Source: an uncultured Lachnospiraceae bacterium
GTDB lineage: Bacteria; Bacillota; Clostridia; Lachnospirales; Lachnospiraceae
Direction: 5' to 3'
Assembly: GCA_910583895.1 (NCBI GenBank)
Contig: CAJTYJ010000005.1
Location: 98,347 to 120,334 of the forward strand
Length of the DNA stretch: 21,988 bases
Shown here: positions 8,090 to 15,378 of the stretch, in pieces
Position numbering within the stretch: position 1 is the first letter of the stretch
Layout: each line of letters starts with the position of its first letter
Notes under the pieces: generated by a model
Database searches by the model: none
What the model was told of the DNA's origin: nothing
The model's input: only the letters and a program-made list of their open reading frames with translations
Made by a program: the position numbers and the translations under genes

Positions 8090-8384
8090 ACTTGTTTTTG
8101 TATTCAATATCAAGTGTTGTCAACTGTTCCAAACATTCCTTTGCCTGTTTCACGCCTTTTTCTGAAATGGAATAGTACGTCCATTTTCCCTCTTTGCGGC
8201 CAGCAACAATCTCGGCGTCACAAAGTATTTTCATATGATGAGAAAGCGTAGGCTGTGTCACATTGATTTCTTCTAATAGCTTGCAGGCGCATTTTTCTCC
8301 TGAACGCAGTGACTTAATAATTCTAATACGATTTTCATCGCAAAAAGCTTTGAAGATTGCCGCAGCCCTTCTTTCGTTCATCAT
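8073..8384 (-). CDS. ArsR-family metalloregulator
   Basis: 103 residues, the typical length. Residues of about 29-37 (GEKCACKLLEE) carry the Cys-x-Cys metal/metalloid site at the position of the ArsR ELCVCDL motif, followed by the recognition helix region VTQPTLSHHMKIL and a winged beta-hairpin (GRKEGKWTYYSIS). A C-terminal CC pair (residues 100-101) may be a further ligand site. The start at 8384 is chosen over an adjacent ATG at 8381 because of AAAGGTG upstream. It is expected to repress its own promoter (8400-8449) and so the permease gene, releasing DNA on binding a thiophilic metal or arsenite. Confidence 0.92.
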   Translation of the reverse strand: MMNERRAAAIFKAFCDENRIRIIKSLRSGEKCACKLLEEINVTQPTLSHHMKILCDAEIVAGRKEGKWTYYSISEKGVKQAKECLEQLTTLDIEYKNKSCCEK

Positions 8385-8399
8385 TTAAAATCACCTTTC

Positions 8400-8449
8400 A
8401 TAGATAGTTGTCTATATATTATTATATGTATCACATAGAAAATTGTCAA
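8400..8449 (-). promoter_or_regulatory. arsR promoter with operator
   Basis: Minus strand: consensus TTGACA (8449-8444), 17-nt spacer, TATAAT (8426-8421). A dyad ATAGA-N6-TCTAT (8400-8415) lies at the predicted transcription start, where ArsR binding would block initiation. Confidence 0.8.
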
Positions 8450-8646
8450 TATGTCTTTTGAAATTTTTTGACAAAAGCGGCAGCTGAGATCTCCTCAAAA
8501 CCTGCCCCTGTCAGTTTCATTTTACTATCCAATCCCTCTCCCTTTGAAAATTTCGCCGCTATGTTCCCTGCAAGGATCATCTTTCCATCACCTGAATGAA
8601 CTTGAATAATTGTTAACTTTTCATAGGAGATAAACAGATGCCTCAG
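8446..8646 (-). pseudogene. decayed C-terminal coding remnant, unknown family
   Basis: A 66-codon open stretch with a protein-like composition and no proper start, ending at a TGA that overlaps the arsR -35 box. It includes IIQVHSGDGKMILAGNIAA, KGEGLDSKMKLTGAGFEE and ISAAAFVKKFQKTY. An in-frame stop (8649-8647) lies directly upstream. It looks like the 3' end of a gene whose 5' part was lost. I do not recognise the family; it could also be a chance reading frame. Confidence 0.35.
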
Positions 8647-8802
8647 TCAAGATACTTGCTGCGATTGTATATCCGACATTTTAGTCTCTCTAATTCTGTT
8701 TATGTTTCTTTCATAAGTCCTTAACTGCCAGCAAATTTCTTTCTGTACTTATACACAAACGAATTTTCTTTATATAGGTTTGCAAAGAAAATAAATTCCT
8801 TA

Positions 8803-8831
8803 TTGACAGCTCGAATAACAGATGGTAAAAT
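8803..8831 (+). promoter_or_regulatory. promoter of the siderophore-uptake operon
   Basis: TTGACA (8803-8808), 17-nt spacer, TAAAAT (8826-8831). Transcription would start near 8838, inside the first palindrome, leaving a leader of about 120 nt before the GTG at 8961. An imperfect inverted repeat of GAATTTTCTTT (8761-8771) lies just upstream. Confidence 0.75.
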
Positions 8832-8835
8832 ACTG

Positions 8836-8851
8836 GTTAGTTATAGCTAAC
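8836..8851. promoter_or_regulatory. iron-regulator operator, copy 1
   Basis: GTTAGTTATAGCTAAC has 5-bp arms GTTAG/CTAAC and 14 of 16 symmetric positions, and overlaps the predicted transcription start. The GTTAG-N6-CTAAC form resembles DtxR/IdeR-type boxes (TTAGGTTAG-CTAACCTAA), fitting iron repression of the operon. The regulator itself is not in the window. Confidence 0.6.
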
Positions 8852-8886
8852 TAATGTAAAAAGACATTCTGCACAAAAGATTTGTG

Positions 8887-8913
8887 AAAGCATCTTACGA
8901 TGCTTTGCTTTTT
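8887..8913 (+). terminator. terminator-like hairpin in the leader
   Basis: AAAGCATC (8887-8894), loop TTAC, GATGCTTT (8899-8906), then GC and five T (8909-8913): an 8-bp stem plus U run in the untranslated leader between the two palindromes. It could attenuate read-through into the operon. Confidence 0.55.
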
Positions 8914-8921
8914 GCCCGATA

Positions 8922-8937
8922 GTTAGTATAAGCTAAC
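8922..8937. promoter_or_regulatory. iron-regulator operator, copy 2
   Basis: GTTAGTATAAGCTAAC has the same GTTAG/CTAAC arms and 6-bp centre as copy 1 at 8836-8851. It lies 23 bp before the first start codon and could act as a roadblock or second repressor site. Confidence 0.6.
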
Positions 8938-8960
8938 CAAAGTAGAAGGGAGTTGATACA

Positions 8961-9956
8961 GTGAAAAAATCGGGAATAACAATAGGATTAGCAGTGTCCT
9001 TATTGATACTGTCAATCCTGTCTCTGTTTATCGGTGTCATTGATCTGGACACCCTGTCACTTTTGTCCGGAGATGTAGGACAGCTCAGAATTTTTATCAT
9101 TTCAAGACTGCCCCGGCTGCTCGCCCTCCTGTGTACCGGAATCGGAATGAGTGTGGCGGGCCTTATCATGCAGCAGCTTTGCATGAATAAATTCGTGTCG
9201 CCCACCACAGGCGCGACCATTTCCTCCGCGCAATTTGGAATTCTTCTGGCATTGCTGTTTATGCCGGATTCTACGCTTTGGGGAAGGGCGCTGTTCGCCT
9301 TTGCCGCGGCTGTCGCCGGAACATGGGGTTTTGTCTGGTTTATTCAGCGTATCCAATTTAAGGATGTTGTCATGGTGCCTTTGGTCGGAATCATGTTCAG
9401 CAATATCATCGGAGGCATCACAAATTTTCTCGCCTACAAGTTTGAAATGACCCAGGCCCTTTCCACCTGGCTCACCGGACATTTTTCGCTGGTGCTGAAA
9501 GGCAGGTATGAACTGGTTTATCTGGCAGTTCCGCTGGTAATCCTTGCTTTTCTATACGCAAACCACATTAACATCGTGGGCATGGGCCGGGACTTTTCAA
9601 AAAATCTCGGTGTCAATTATAACGTCATCTTATTCATGGGGCTGACCATCGCGGCGATGATCACAGCCAGTGTGGTAGTGGTGGTAGGCGCTGTCTCCTA
9701 CATAGGCCTGATTGTCCCAAATGTGGTTTCCCTGTTCAAGGGCGATAACATACGGGGAACCCTGGCAGATACCGCATTATTCGGCGCGCTGTTTGTACTG
9801 GTCTGCGACATGGCCGGACGTATTGTCATTGCGCCCTATGAACTGCCCATTGAGCTGATCATAGGAATCATCGGAAGCATATTGTTCATCATGCTCCTGT
9901 TCTACAGGCTTCGTGGCGGCAGAAAATCTGTCAGGCTGGGAGGTGCGGTCAAATGA
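8961..9956 (+). CDS. yclN: ferric-siderophore ABC permease 1 (YclN-like)
   Basis: 331 residues with the many hydrophobic segments of the FecCD/BtuC family. The GTG start has GAAGGGAG eight bases upstream. Family landmarks: SRLPRLLALLCTGIGMSVAG near the N-terminus, GLIMQQLCMNKFVSPTTGAT, and SYIGLIVPNVVSLFKGDN towards the C-terminus, the segment that contacts the ATPase. The run FVSPTT and the overall pattern match YclN of the Bacillus petrobactin importer better than vitamin B12 permeases. Its last bases overlap the next permease gene (ATGA junction), so the two should be made in equal amounts and form the heterodimeric channel. Confidence 0.88.
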   Translation: MKKSGITIGLAVSLLILSILSLFIGVIDLDTLSLLSGDVGQLRIFIISRLPRLLALLCTGIGMSVAGLIMQQLCMNKFVSPTTGATISSAQFGILLALLFMPDSTLWGRALFAFAAAVAGTWGFVWFIQRIQFKDVVMVPLVGIMFSNIIGGITNFLAYKFEMTQALSTWLTGHFSLVLKGRYELVYLAVPLVILAFLYANHINIVGMGRDFSKNLGVNYNVILFMGLTIAAMITASVVVVVGAVSYIGLIVPNVVSLFKGDNIRGTLADTALFGALFVLVCDMAGRIVIAPYELPIELIIGIIGSILFIMLLFYRLRGGRKSVRLGGAVK

Positions 9957-10927
9957 GAATGGAAATTTATCGTTCCAATTTAAGAAAGCTCCTCTTTCTG
10001 GCGGTGCTTGCGGCTTTGGCTGCCGCTATGTACATGACAGTGGAGGTGCATTTTGAAAATGCCAGACTCCTGCGCTATGCATTGAAGATACGTGCCCCAA
10101 AGCTGATTGCCATGCTGATCGCAGCCTCTGCCATCGGCGGAGCGTCCATTGTCTTTCAGTCTATTATCAATAACACCATTGTGACCCCTTGCCTTTTGGG
10201 AATGAACTCCTTATACACCCTCACCCATACAGCGGTGGTGTTTGCGGCAGGTTCCGGCAGTATCCTTGCAGCCAATGCCAACGCCGCGTTTGCCACAGAT
10301 CTGGTTTTGATGGGGATTACGGCAACGGTTCTTTACAGTTACCTGTTCCGCAAAACCAACCACAATGTACTGTATGTGCTTCTGGTGGGTACTGTTTTGA
10401 CATCCCTTTTCGGGAGTATTCAGTCTGCCATGATCCGAACCATGGATCCCAATGAATATGACAGTCTGCTGAGCACTCTGATCGCAAGCTTCAGCAATAT
10501 CAACAGCGAAATTATCCTGTTTACAGTGATAGTGCTTGCGGCGGTTGTTTTTGCTTTGCGAAAAGAGCTTGCGCTTCTGGACGTGATTACCCTAGGCAGG
10601 GAGCAGGCCATCAATCTTGGAGTGGATTATGACCGCACAATCCGCCGATTGCTTTTGGGCGTAACGCTCTGCATTGCCGCAGCCACAGCTATGGTAGGGC
10701 CGATCTCCTTTTTAGGCCTGATCATCGCGAATCTGGCAAGGCAGTTTCTGAAAACCTACCGCCACAGTTTTTTAATAACAGGCTCCTCCTTATTTGGAAT
10801 GCTTGTGCTTGTAGGCGGACAGCTGGCTGTGGAACATGTTTTTTCCTACGCAATACCGGTCAGCGTATTTATCACGGCAGGCGGCGGTATTTATTTCCTT
10901 TACCTGCTTTTGAGAAAAGAAAAATAG
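9953..10927 (+). CDS. yclO: ferric-siderophore ABC permease 2 (YclO-like)
   Basis: 324 residues, FecCD family, starting at the ATGA overlap with the first permease gene. A cationic N-terminus leads to a first membrane segment; conserved elements include IRAPKLIAMLIAASAIGGAS, TPCLLGMNSLYTL and GPISFLGLIIANLARQFL (coupling region). It pairs with the 8961-9956 product. The following ATPase gene starts 16 bases after the stop. Confidence 0.88.
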   Translation: MRMEIYRSNLRKLLFLAVLAALAAAMYMTVEVHFENARLLRYALKIRAPKLIAMLIAASAIGGASIVFQSIINNTIVTPCLLGMNSLYTLTHTAVVFAAGSGSILAANANAAFATDLVLMGITATVLYSYLFRKTNHNVLYVLLVGTVLTSLFGSIQSAMIRTMDPNEYDSLLSTLIASFSNINSEIILFTVIVLAAVVFALRKELALLDVITLGREQAINLGVDYDRTIRRLLLGVTLCIAAATAMVGPISFLGLIIANLARQFLKTYRHSFLITGSSLFGMLVLVGGQLAVEHVFSYAIPVSVFITAGGGIYFLYLLLRKEK

Positions 10928-10943
10928 GAGGATATGCAGACAT

Positions 10944-11696
10944 ATGAAAGCAGCACAGCTTACAAAACAATACGGTGGAAAGCGGGTCGTGGACGATGTC
11001 ACCTTTGAGATACCTAAAGGTAAGGTGATTTCCCTGATCGGCCCCAACGGCGCGGGAAAATCTACAGTCATGGGCATGATTTCCCGGCTGATCGCGGCAG
11101 ACAACGGGACTGTGGGGCTTGCCGGAAAGGACATCCGTGGGTGGAAAAGTAAAGAACTGGCTAAAAAACTGGCGATCCTGACCCAGCACAACCAGGTGCA
11201 GATGAAGCTTACGGTACGGGAACTCGTTGCTTTTGGCAGATTCCCTTATTCCGGAAACCATCTGAAATCCGAGGACGTGGAGATCGTAAACCGCGCCATC
11301 GGCTATATGGAACTGGAGCAATTTCAGGACCGGTTTATTGATGAATTGTCCGGCGGACAAAGGCAGAGGGCCTATATCGCCATGGTCATCGCCCAGGACA
11401 CGGAATACATACTTCTTGACGAGCCCACCAACAATCTTGATATTTACCATGCCACAAATATGATGAAAATCGTCCGCCGCCTGTGCGATGAGCTGGGCAA
11501 GACGGTGATTTTAGTGCTGCACGAAATCAACTACGCAGCATTTTACTCCGATTACATCTGCGCTTTCAAAGACGGAAAAATCGCAAAATTCGGAACGGTA
11601 AAGGAGGTGATGACCAGAGAAGTTCTTTCCCGGATTTATGAGGTGGACTTTGAAATCATGGAGATTCAGGGGAAACCACTGTCTATTTACTATTGA
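10944..11696 (+). CDS. yclP: ferric-siderophore ABC ATPase (YclP-like)
   Basis: 250 residues, complete ABC domain: Walker A GPNGAGKST (33-41), Q-loop Q81, signature LSGGQRQR (135-142), Walker B YILLDEPTNNLD (155-166) and switch H193. It energises siderophore import through the two permeases. AGGAGG ends 12 bases before the ATG, a long spacer, so translation may be somewhat weak or the effective start context unusual; no alternative in-frame start is better. The length and order match YclP. Confidence 0.92.
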   Translation: MKAAQLTKQYGGKRVVDDVTFEIPKGKVISLIGPNGAGKSTVMGMISRLIAADNGTVGLAGKDIRGWKSKELAKKLAILTQHNQVQMKLTVRELVAFGRFPYSGNHLKSEDVEIVNRAIGYMELEQFQDRFIDELSGGQRQRAYIAMVIAQDTEYILLDEPTNNLDIYHATNMMKIVRRLCDELGKTVILVLHEINYAAFYSDYICAFKDGKIAKFGTVKEVMTREVLSRIYEVDFEIMEIQGKPLSIYY

Positions 11697-11729
11697 TCGG
11701 ATTCAGCCGAAAAATGAAAGGAGATTATT

Positions 11730-12830
11730 ATGATGAGAAAGAAACATTTATTCGCTTTGGTTTTCACCATGGTGGTGAGTCTGGGGCTTACTGCCTGCGG
11801 TACAGGCCAGACGCCCAACAGCAGTACAACCCCCTCTTCCGAAAGCACGCAGAACCAGGAGTCTGTTCCGCAGGATGACAGCGGAAACCAGGAAATCCAG
11901 ATATCGGAAACTGCAGATTCCACAAGCCCGGAGGCAGACCAGGAGTCTCAGACCCCGGATACCGTGACCATCACAAGCCTGAACGGAAACGGTGAAATGT
12001 TTGAACTGGAGGTTCCTTACAACCCGGAGCGCATTGCTATTTTGGATATGGCATCTATGGATATTCTTGATAACCTTGGGGTAGGCGACCGCATCGTAGG
12101 ATCCGCCAGTACATCTCTGGATTATCTTCAACAATACGTTACAAATGACAATGTAGCAAACCTTGGAACCATCAAGGAGGCGGACCTGGAAGCGGTCATG
12201 GCCTGCGAGCCTGACATCATTTTTATTGGCGGCAGGCTGTCCAAGTCCTATGACGACCTCAGCGAAATCGCACCCGTAGTCTACCTTGCCACGGACACTG
12301 AAAAAGGAGTAGTGGAAAGCGTTGGCGCCAATGCGCGAACCATTGCTTCTATCTTTGGGCTGGAGGATCAGGTGGATGACAAGATAGCAGGCTTCGAGGA
12401 TCGAATCGCCGCCCTCCGGTCCTTTGCGGAAGGTAAAAATGCAATCGTAGGGCTTGTCACAAGCGGCGGTCTGAATGTGCTTGGCAATGACGGAAGATGC
12501 TCTGTCATAGGGCGGGAAATCGGCTTCGAAAACATAGGCGTAGATGCCAATATCGACACTTCGACCCATGGAAATGAGGCTTCCTTTGAGTTCATCGTGG
12601 AGAAGAACCCCCAGTATCTCTTCATCATGGACCGTGACGCCGCCATTCAGTCAGAAGGGGCAAAACTGGCACAGGAAATCGTGGAAAATGAACTGGTTAT
12701 GGGGACTGATGTCTATAAGAACGGCAATATTATATATCTGGCCCATCCGGCAGTATGGTATACGGCGGAAGGCGGCATCACTGCATTGGATCTGATGCTT
12801 CAGGATCTGGAAACAGAGCTTTTAGATTGA
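11730..12830 (+). CDS. yclQ: siderophore-binding lipoprotein (YclQ/CeuE-like)
   Basis: 366 residues. A lipoprotein signal with lipobox LTAC puts the lipidated Cys at residue 23; a Ser/Thr/Gln/Glu-rich tether of about 60 residues (24-85) follows, longer than in YclQ. The mature domain is a cluster A-II iron-siderophore binder: YNPERIAILDM, LGTIKEADLEAVMACEPDII, TSTHGNEASFEFI and HPAVWYTAEGG. H280 (STHG) and Y344 (VWYTAEGG) sit where the CeuE family has the His and Tyr that complete iron coordination for tetradentate catecholates, so a catecholate ligand is likely (inference from family). The Met-Met start follows AAAGGAG. Anchored outside the membrane, it delivers cargo to the two permeases. 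Confidence 0.88.
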   Translation: MMRKKHLFALVFTMVVSLGLTACGTGQTPNSSTTPSSESTQNQESVPQDDSGNQEIQISETADSTSPEADQESQTPDTVTITSLNGNGEMFELEVPYNPERIAILDMASMDILDNLGVGDRIVGSASTSLDYLQQYVTNDNVANLGTIKEADLEAVMACEPDIIFIGGRLSKSYDDLSEIAPVVYLATDTEKGVVESVGANARTIASIFGLEDQVDDKIAGFEDRIAALRSFAEGKNAIVGLVTSGGLNVLGNDGRCSVIGREIGFENIGVDANIDTSTHGNEASFEFIVEKNPQYLFIMDRDAAIQSEGAKLAQEIVENELVMGTDVYKNGNIIYLAHPAVWYTAEGGITALDLMLQDLETELLD

Positions 12831-12996
12831 TCCTTCGATAAAACGATGTCTGAAACATAATTAAGCGGGAGTTCGGCATGATTACTTTGCCGGACTCTTT
12901 CCCGCAAGCGGTCTATGGTGTCACTTTGCTGCATGGTCTTATCCGTCAAGCGGCTAATCTGCTTTTATCGCTCGTCCACTTTAACACCCAGCTTCT
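12830..12996 (-). pseudogene. possible remnant of a coiled-coil mobility protein
   Basis: The minus strand reads KLGVKVDER, a stop, then KQISRLTDKTMQQSDTIDRL and RERVRQ. The heptad-like pattern resembles the C-terminal coiled coil of mobilisation or recombination proteins. It has no start context and overlaps the operon-end hairpin, so it is at best a scar. Confidence 0.25.
12865..12904 (+). terminator. hairpin after the siderophore operon
   Basis: GAGTTCGGCA (12869-12878) pairs with TGCCGGACTC (12888-12897) with one G-U, extended by GCGG and the later CCCGC. It starts 35 nt after the last stop codon. Only three T follow, so termination may be weak. Confidence 0.55.
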
Positions 12997-13153
12997 TTTA
13001 TTATATTTAGTATTTTTGATAATTTTTGTTGCTGTATTATCTGAATTATGTCAGAATATATGGAGAACAAATAATTGAAAGACCCGATTTAAACTATATA
13101 ATACGAGAAATATAAGAGCAAGAATATCTGTTACCGGATAATTTTCCTATTAT

Positions 13154-13210
13154 GATGTAATTTTTATATCAGACGGTATCGAACCTCCATCAAAAAAACA
13201 AAATTACATC
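13154..13210. repeat. 11-bp perfect inverted repeat
   Basis: GATGTAATTTT (13154-13164) and AAAATTACATC (13200-13210), 35 nt apart, in an AT-rich gene-free stretch. Possible operator pair or a decayed element end. Confidence 0.4.
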
Positions 13211-13552
13211 TTTTGAACTACAGGTTTATATGAATCGTTTCGGAGAATCAAAAGATGATTAGGGATGAGCGTCTGAGGTTGACGTAAAGATCGTCAGTGC
13301 CGTTAGGGTTCATATTATGAACGATTACGGATAGATAATGAAACTCCCTCTTTGGCAATCTCCCTTTATAAAGAACACCATGGTTTTAGCATTGGATAGC
13401 CATGATGAAAGTAAAAATACGCAGGTTCCGGGGCTTGAGACAGTACGAATTGAGTTTGAAATCGGACCAAGTTCAAAAATCCTCTTGCAAGCAAGCTTGC
13501 ATCGGATTTTAGACCTTTTGACCCTGGTATCATAAAATTGAGGTAAAATAAC
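13211..13552. other. gene-free stretch before the DUF1848 gene
   Basis: A 65-codon frame (13338-13535, plus strand) has no ribosome site. Another plus frame near 13470-13545 reads FKNPLASKLASDFRPFDPG, which looks like the end of a degraded protein, family not recognised. A small dyad TGACG/CGTCA lies at 13280-13296. No firm gene or promoter. Confidence 0.35.
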
Positions 13553-14491
13553 ATGATAATAAGTGCAAGCAGAAGAACTGATATACCAGCCTTTTTTTCT
13601 GAATGGTTTATGAACAGAATGGAAGCTCAGTATGCATACGTAAGAAATCCTATGAACATACATCAAATTAGTAAAATTAACCTTATGCCAAGTATCGTTG
13701 ATTGTATTGTTTTTTGGAGCAAAAATCCAAAACCAATCATAAATAAACTAGATACATTAAATGATTATATGTATTATTTTCAATTTACTCTTAATGCATA
13801 TCATAAAGATTTTGAAACAAATCTTCCCTCTTTGGATGAACGAATACAAACTTTCCAAGCTCTATCAGCGTTAATTGGCAGGCAACGTGTCATATGGCGA
13901 TATGATCCCATCATTCTTAACAACCAATACTCTATAAATTGGCATATTGAAAAATTCGAATATATCGCGAAACAATTGTGCAATTATACAGAGAAAGTCA
14001 CCATAAGTTTTATTGATTTATACCCAAAAATTTCAAATAATATAAAAAGGCAAACTATCTTTGAGCTATCCTATGTACAAAAAAATACCATTGCAAAATA
14101 TCTTTCTGAAATTGCTCATTCTTACCACTTAAAAATAGATACTTGTGCTGAAGATATTGACTTATCTGCCTACGGCATGGATCATGCTCGCTGCATTGAT
14201 GATAAACTGATTGCTAAATTGCTTGATTGCTCTATAGATGCAGACAAAGATAAAAATCAACGTTTGGAATGCGGATGTGTCGCAAGTATTGACTTAGGAT
14301 TCTACAATACCTGTCAAAATGGCTGCACCTACTGTTATGCCAATCATAACGCGGATGTTCGTAAGCGAAACTTTGAAGCATATGACTCCAGTTCCCCGTT
14401 ACTTTGTAGTCAAGTAGCGGAACTGGATAAAATCACAGAACGGAAAGTCAAAAGCCAACGAAATATGCAGCTTCGTTTATTTAATATGTAA
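13553..14491 (+). CDS. DUF1848 family protein
   Basis: 312 residues. The start MIISASRRTDIPAFFSEWF is the family hallmark; further conserved blocks are VFWSKNP, WRYDPI and, near the C-terminus, ECGC followed by DLGFYNTCQNGCTYCYAN. The last holds C254-x3-C258-x2-C261, the spacing of a radical-SAM iron-sulfur site, with C240 and C242 as extra thiols; its C-terminal place is normal for DUF1848 but unlike classical radical-SAM enzymes. Enzymatic role unknown. The start has GAGG eight bases upstream. The gene is clearly more AT-rich than the siderophore operon, suggesting separate acquisition. Confidence 0.85.
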   Translation: MIISASRRTDIPAFFSEWFMNRMEAQYAYVRNPMNIHQISKINLMPSIVDCIVFWSKNPKPIINKLDTLNDYMYYFQFTLNAYHKDFETNLPSLDERIQTFQALSALIGRQRVIWRYDPIILNNQYSINWHIEKFEYIAKQLCNYTEKVTISFIDLYPKISNNIKRQTIFELSYVQKNTIAKYLSEIAHSYHLKIDTCAEDIDLSAYGMDHARCIDDKLIAKLLDCSIDADKDKNQRLECGCVASIDLGFYNTCQNGCTYCYANHNADVRKRNFEAYDSSSPLLCSQVAELDKITERKVKSQRNMQLRLFNM

Positions 14492-14523
14492 GTATCCTCA
14501 GCGGAATAAGAGTAAAACAATAT

Positions 14524-15252
14524 TTACGCTTTTATATCAAAACTTGCCCCTGTCGGCGCAGACGTTCCCAAAGAAGCAGATATAACTTTCTGCGTAACAG
14601 CTTTTATATCCGTACCCGTAGCACTTACGGTATATTCTCCCGTTTCTGTCCTTGCTTCTTCGGCTTCTTTTTTCTTTGCTCGCCTTTCATCCATTCTCTT
14701 TTCTTCTGCCTTTTTCTCTGCCTGTTTTTTAGCTATTTTTTCTTTTTCCTCACGTTTCTTTCTGGCTTTTAACCAGCGTTCTTCCTCTGTCTTATACTTC
14801 TTCTGCATTTTATTCGTATTGCTATCTCCTGCATTTGCTGTTCTCATACCGCCACAAGATGATTGTCTGTTACCATTGGCATCATATGTAACAGTTCTTC
14901 CTCCAAGTACAACACCATCTCTTTGTGCCCACCCGTAAACCATTGAATTTGCCGCCGCTTCTCCCGATAAATTCCATTCTATTTCTTTTGCAAATTCTGG
15001 ATCATTTGCCATTTTCTTTAAACAGTCATAGGAAAGATTTACAGTAACTTTACTGCTGTTGCTCGGCAATACACCTCCATTCGTATTAAAATTTATCTGA
15101 GGAAATTTTTTACATAATTTTTCGTAATATTCCTGTACTTTGTCCTTGCTGTTTGTCTTAACCTCCGTTGTCGCCTTGCTGTCTGCCTTTTTCGCTGTAT
15201 CAGCATAGTTTGTGGCATAATTACCATAATTGTTTGTAATCTCCATTGCCAT
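14524..15252 (-). CDS. DUF6033 family protein
   Basis: 242 residues from the ATG at 15252 (MAMEITNNYGNYATNYADT), which has AGGAAAGGTG just upstream; an in-frame ATG at 15279 would place this ribosome site inside the gene. The N-terminal half is globular, with VQEYYEKLCKKFPQINF, the block NGGVLPSNSSKVTVNLSYD and GGRTVTYDANGNRQSSCGG. About 160-205 is a Lys/Glu/Ala-rich helix (KKREEKEKIAKKQAEKKAEE), and the tail is Thr/Ser/Ala-rich. It resembles the DUF6033 proteins of Lachnospiraceae; function unknown. No signal peptide is evident. An upstream element shared with the response regulator (15305-15369) suggests common control. Confidence 0.75.
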   Translation of the reverse strand: MAMEITNNYGNYATNYADTAKKADSKATTEVKTNSKDKVQEYYEKLCKKFPQINFNTNGGVLPSNSSKVTVNLSYDCLKKMANDPEFAKEIEWNLSGEAAANSMVYGWAQRDGVVLGGRTVTYDANGNRQSSCGGMRTANAGDSNTNKMQKKYKTEEERWLKARKKREEKEKIAKKQAEKKAEEKRMDERRAKKKEAEEARTETGEYTVSATGTDIKAVTQKVISASLGTSAPTGASFDIKA

Positions 15253-15290
15253 ATAAAGCACCTTTCCTTTCTCTGTCATTAAAAATAGTT

Positions 15291-15319
15291 TCTATATGGT
15301 TTATCGCCAATCAAAACAA
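15291..15319 (-). promoter_or_regulatory. promoter of the DUF6033 gene
   Basis: Minus strand: TTGTTT (15319-15314), 17-nt spacer, TATAGA (15296-15291). It lies inside and just downstream of the shared upstream element; the hairpin arm at 15305-15310 falls in the spacer. Confidence 0.5.
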
Positions 15320-15369
15320 TTTTTTCATAGGTTTGGCGTGAACTGCTCCATTTTGGGCGCGAAATTTCC
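15305..15369 (-). repeat. shared upstream element, copy A
   Basis: Contains the 20-bp core GAACTGCTCCATTTTGGGCG (15340-15359, plus-strand reading), then a near-identical flank up to GAAATTTCC, and on the other side an inverted repeat CGCCAA (15305-15310) / TTGGCG (15333-15338). The same layout recurs at 17610-17665. Here it lies 53 bp upstream of the DUF6033 start. Confidence 0.75.
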
Positions 15370-15378
15370 AGTGTAGTA

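Noticed and set aside
8803..8960. Riboswitch in the siderophore operon leader
   Set aside because: Only about 120 nt with one simple hairpin and two DNA palindromes; no known aptamer consensus seen.
11748..12569. 273-codon minus-strand frame opposite the binding lipoprotein
   Set aside because: Antisense of a clear YclQ-like gene with strong lipobox and domain motifs.
12878..13078. 66-codon hydrophobic plus-strand frame after the siderophore operon
   Set aside because: Begins inside the operon-end hairpin and lacks a ribosome site; the hydrophobic run comes from AT-rich DNA.
13338..13535. 65-codon frame upstream of the DUF1848 gene
   Set aside because: No ribosome site and no recognisable pattern; a different frame in the same DNA looks more like a degraded protein end.
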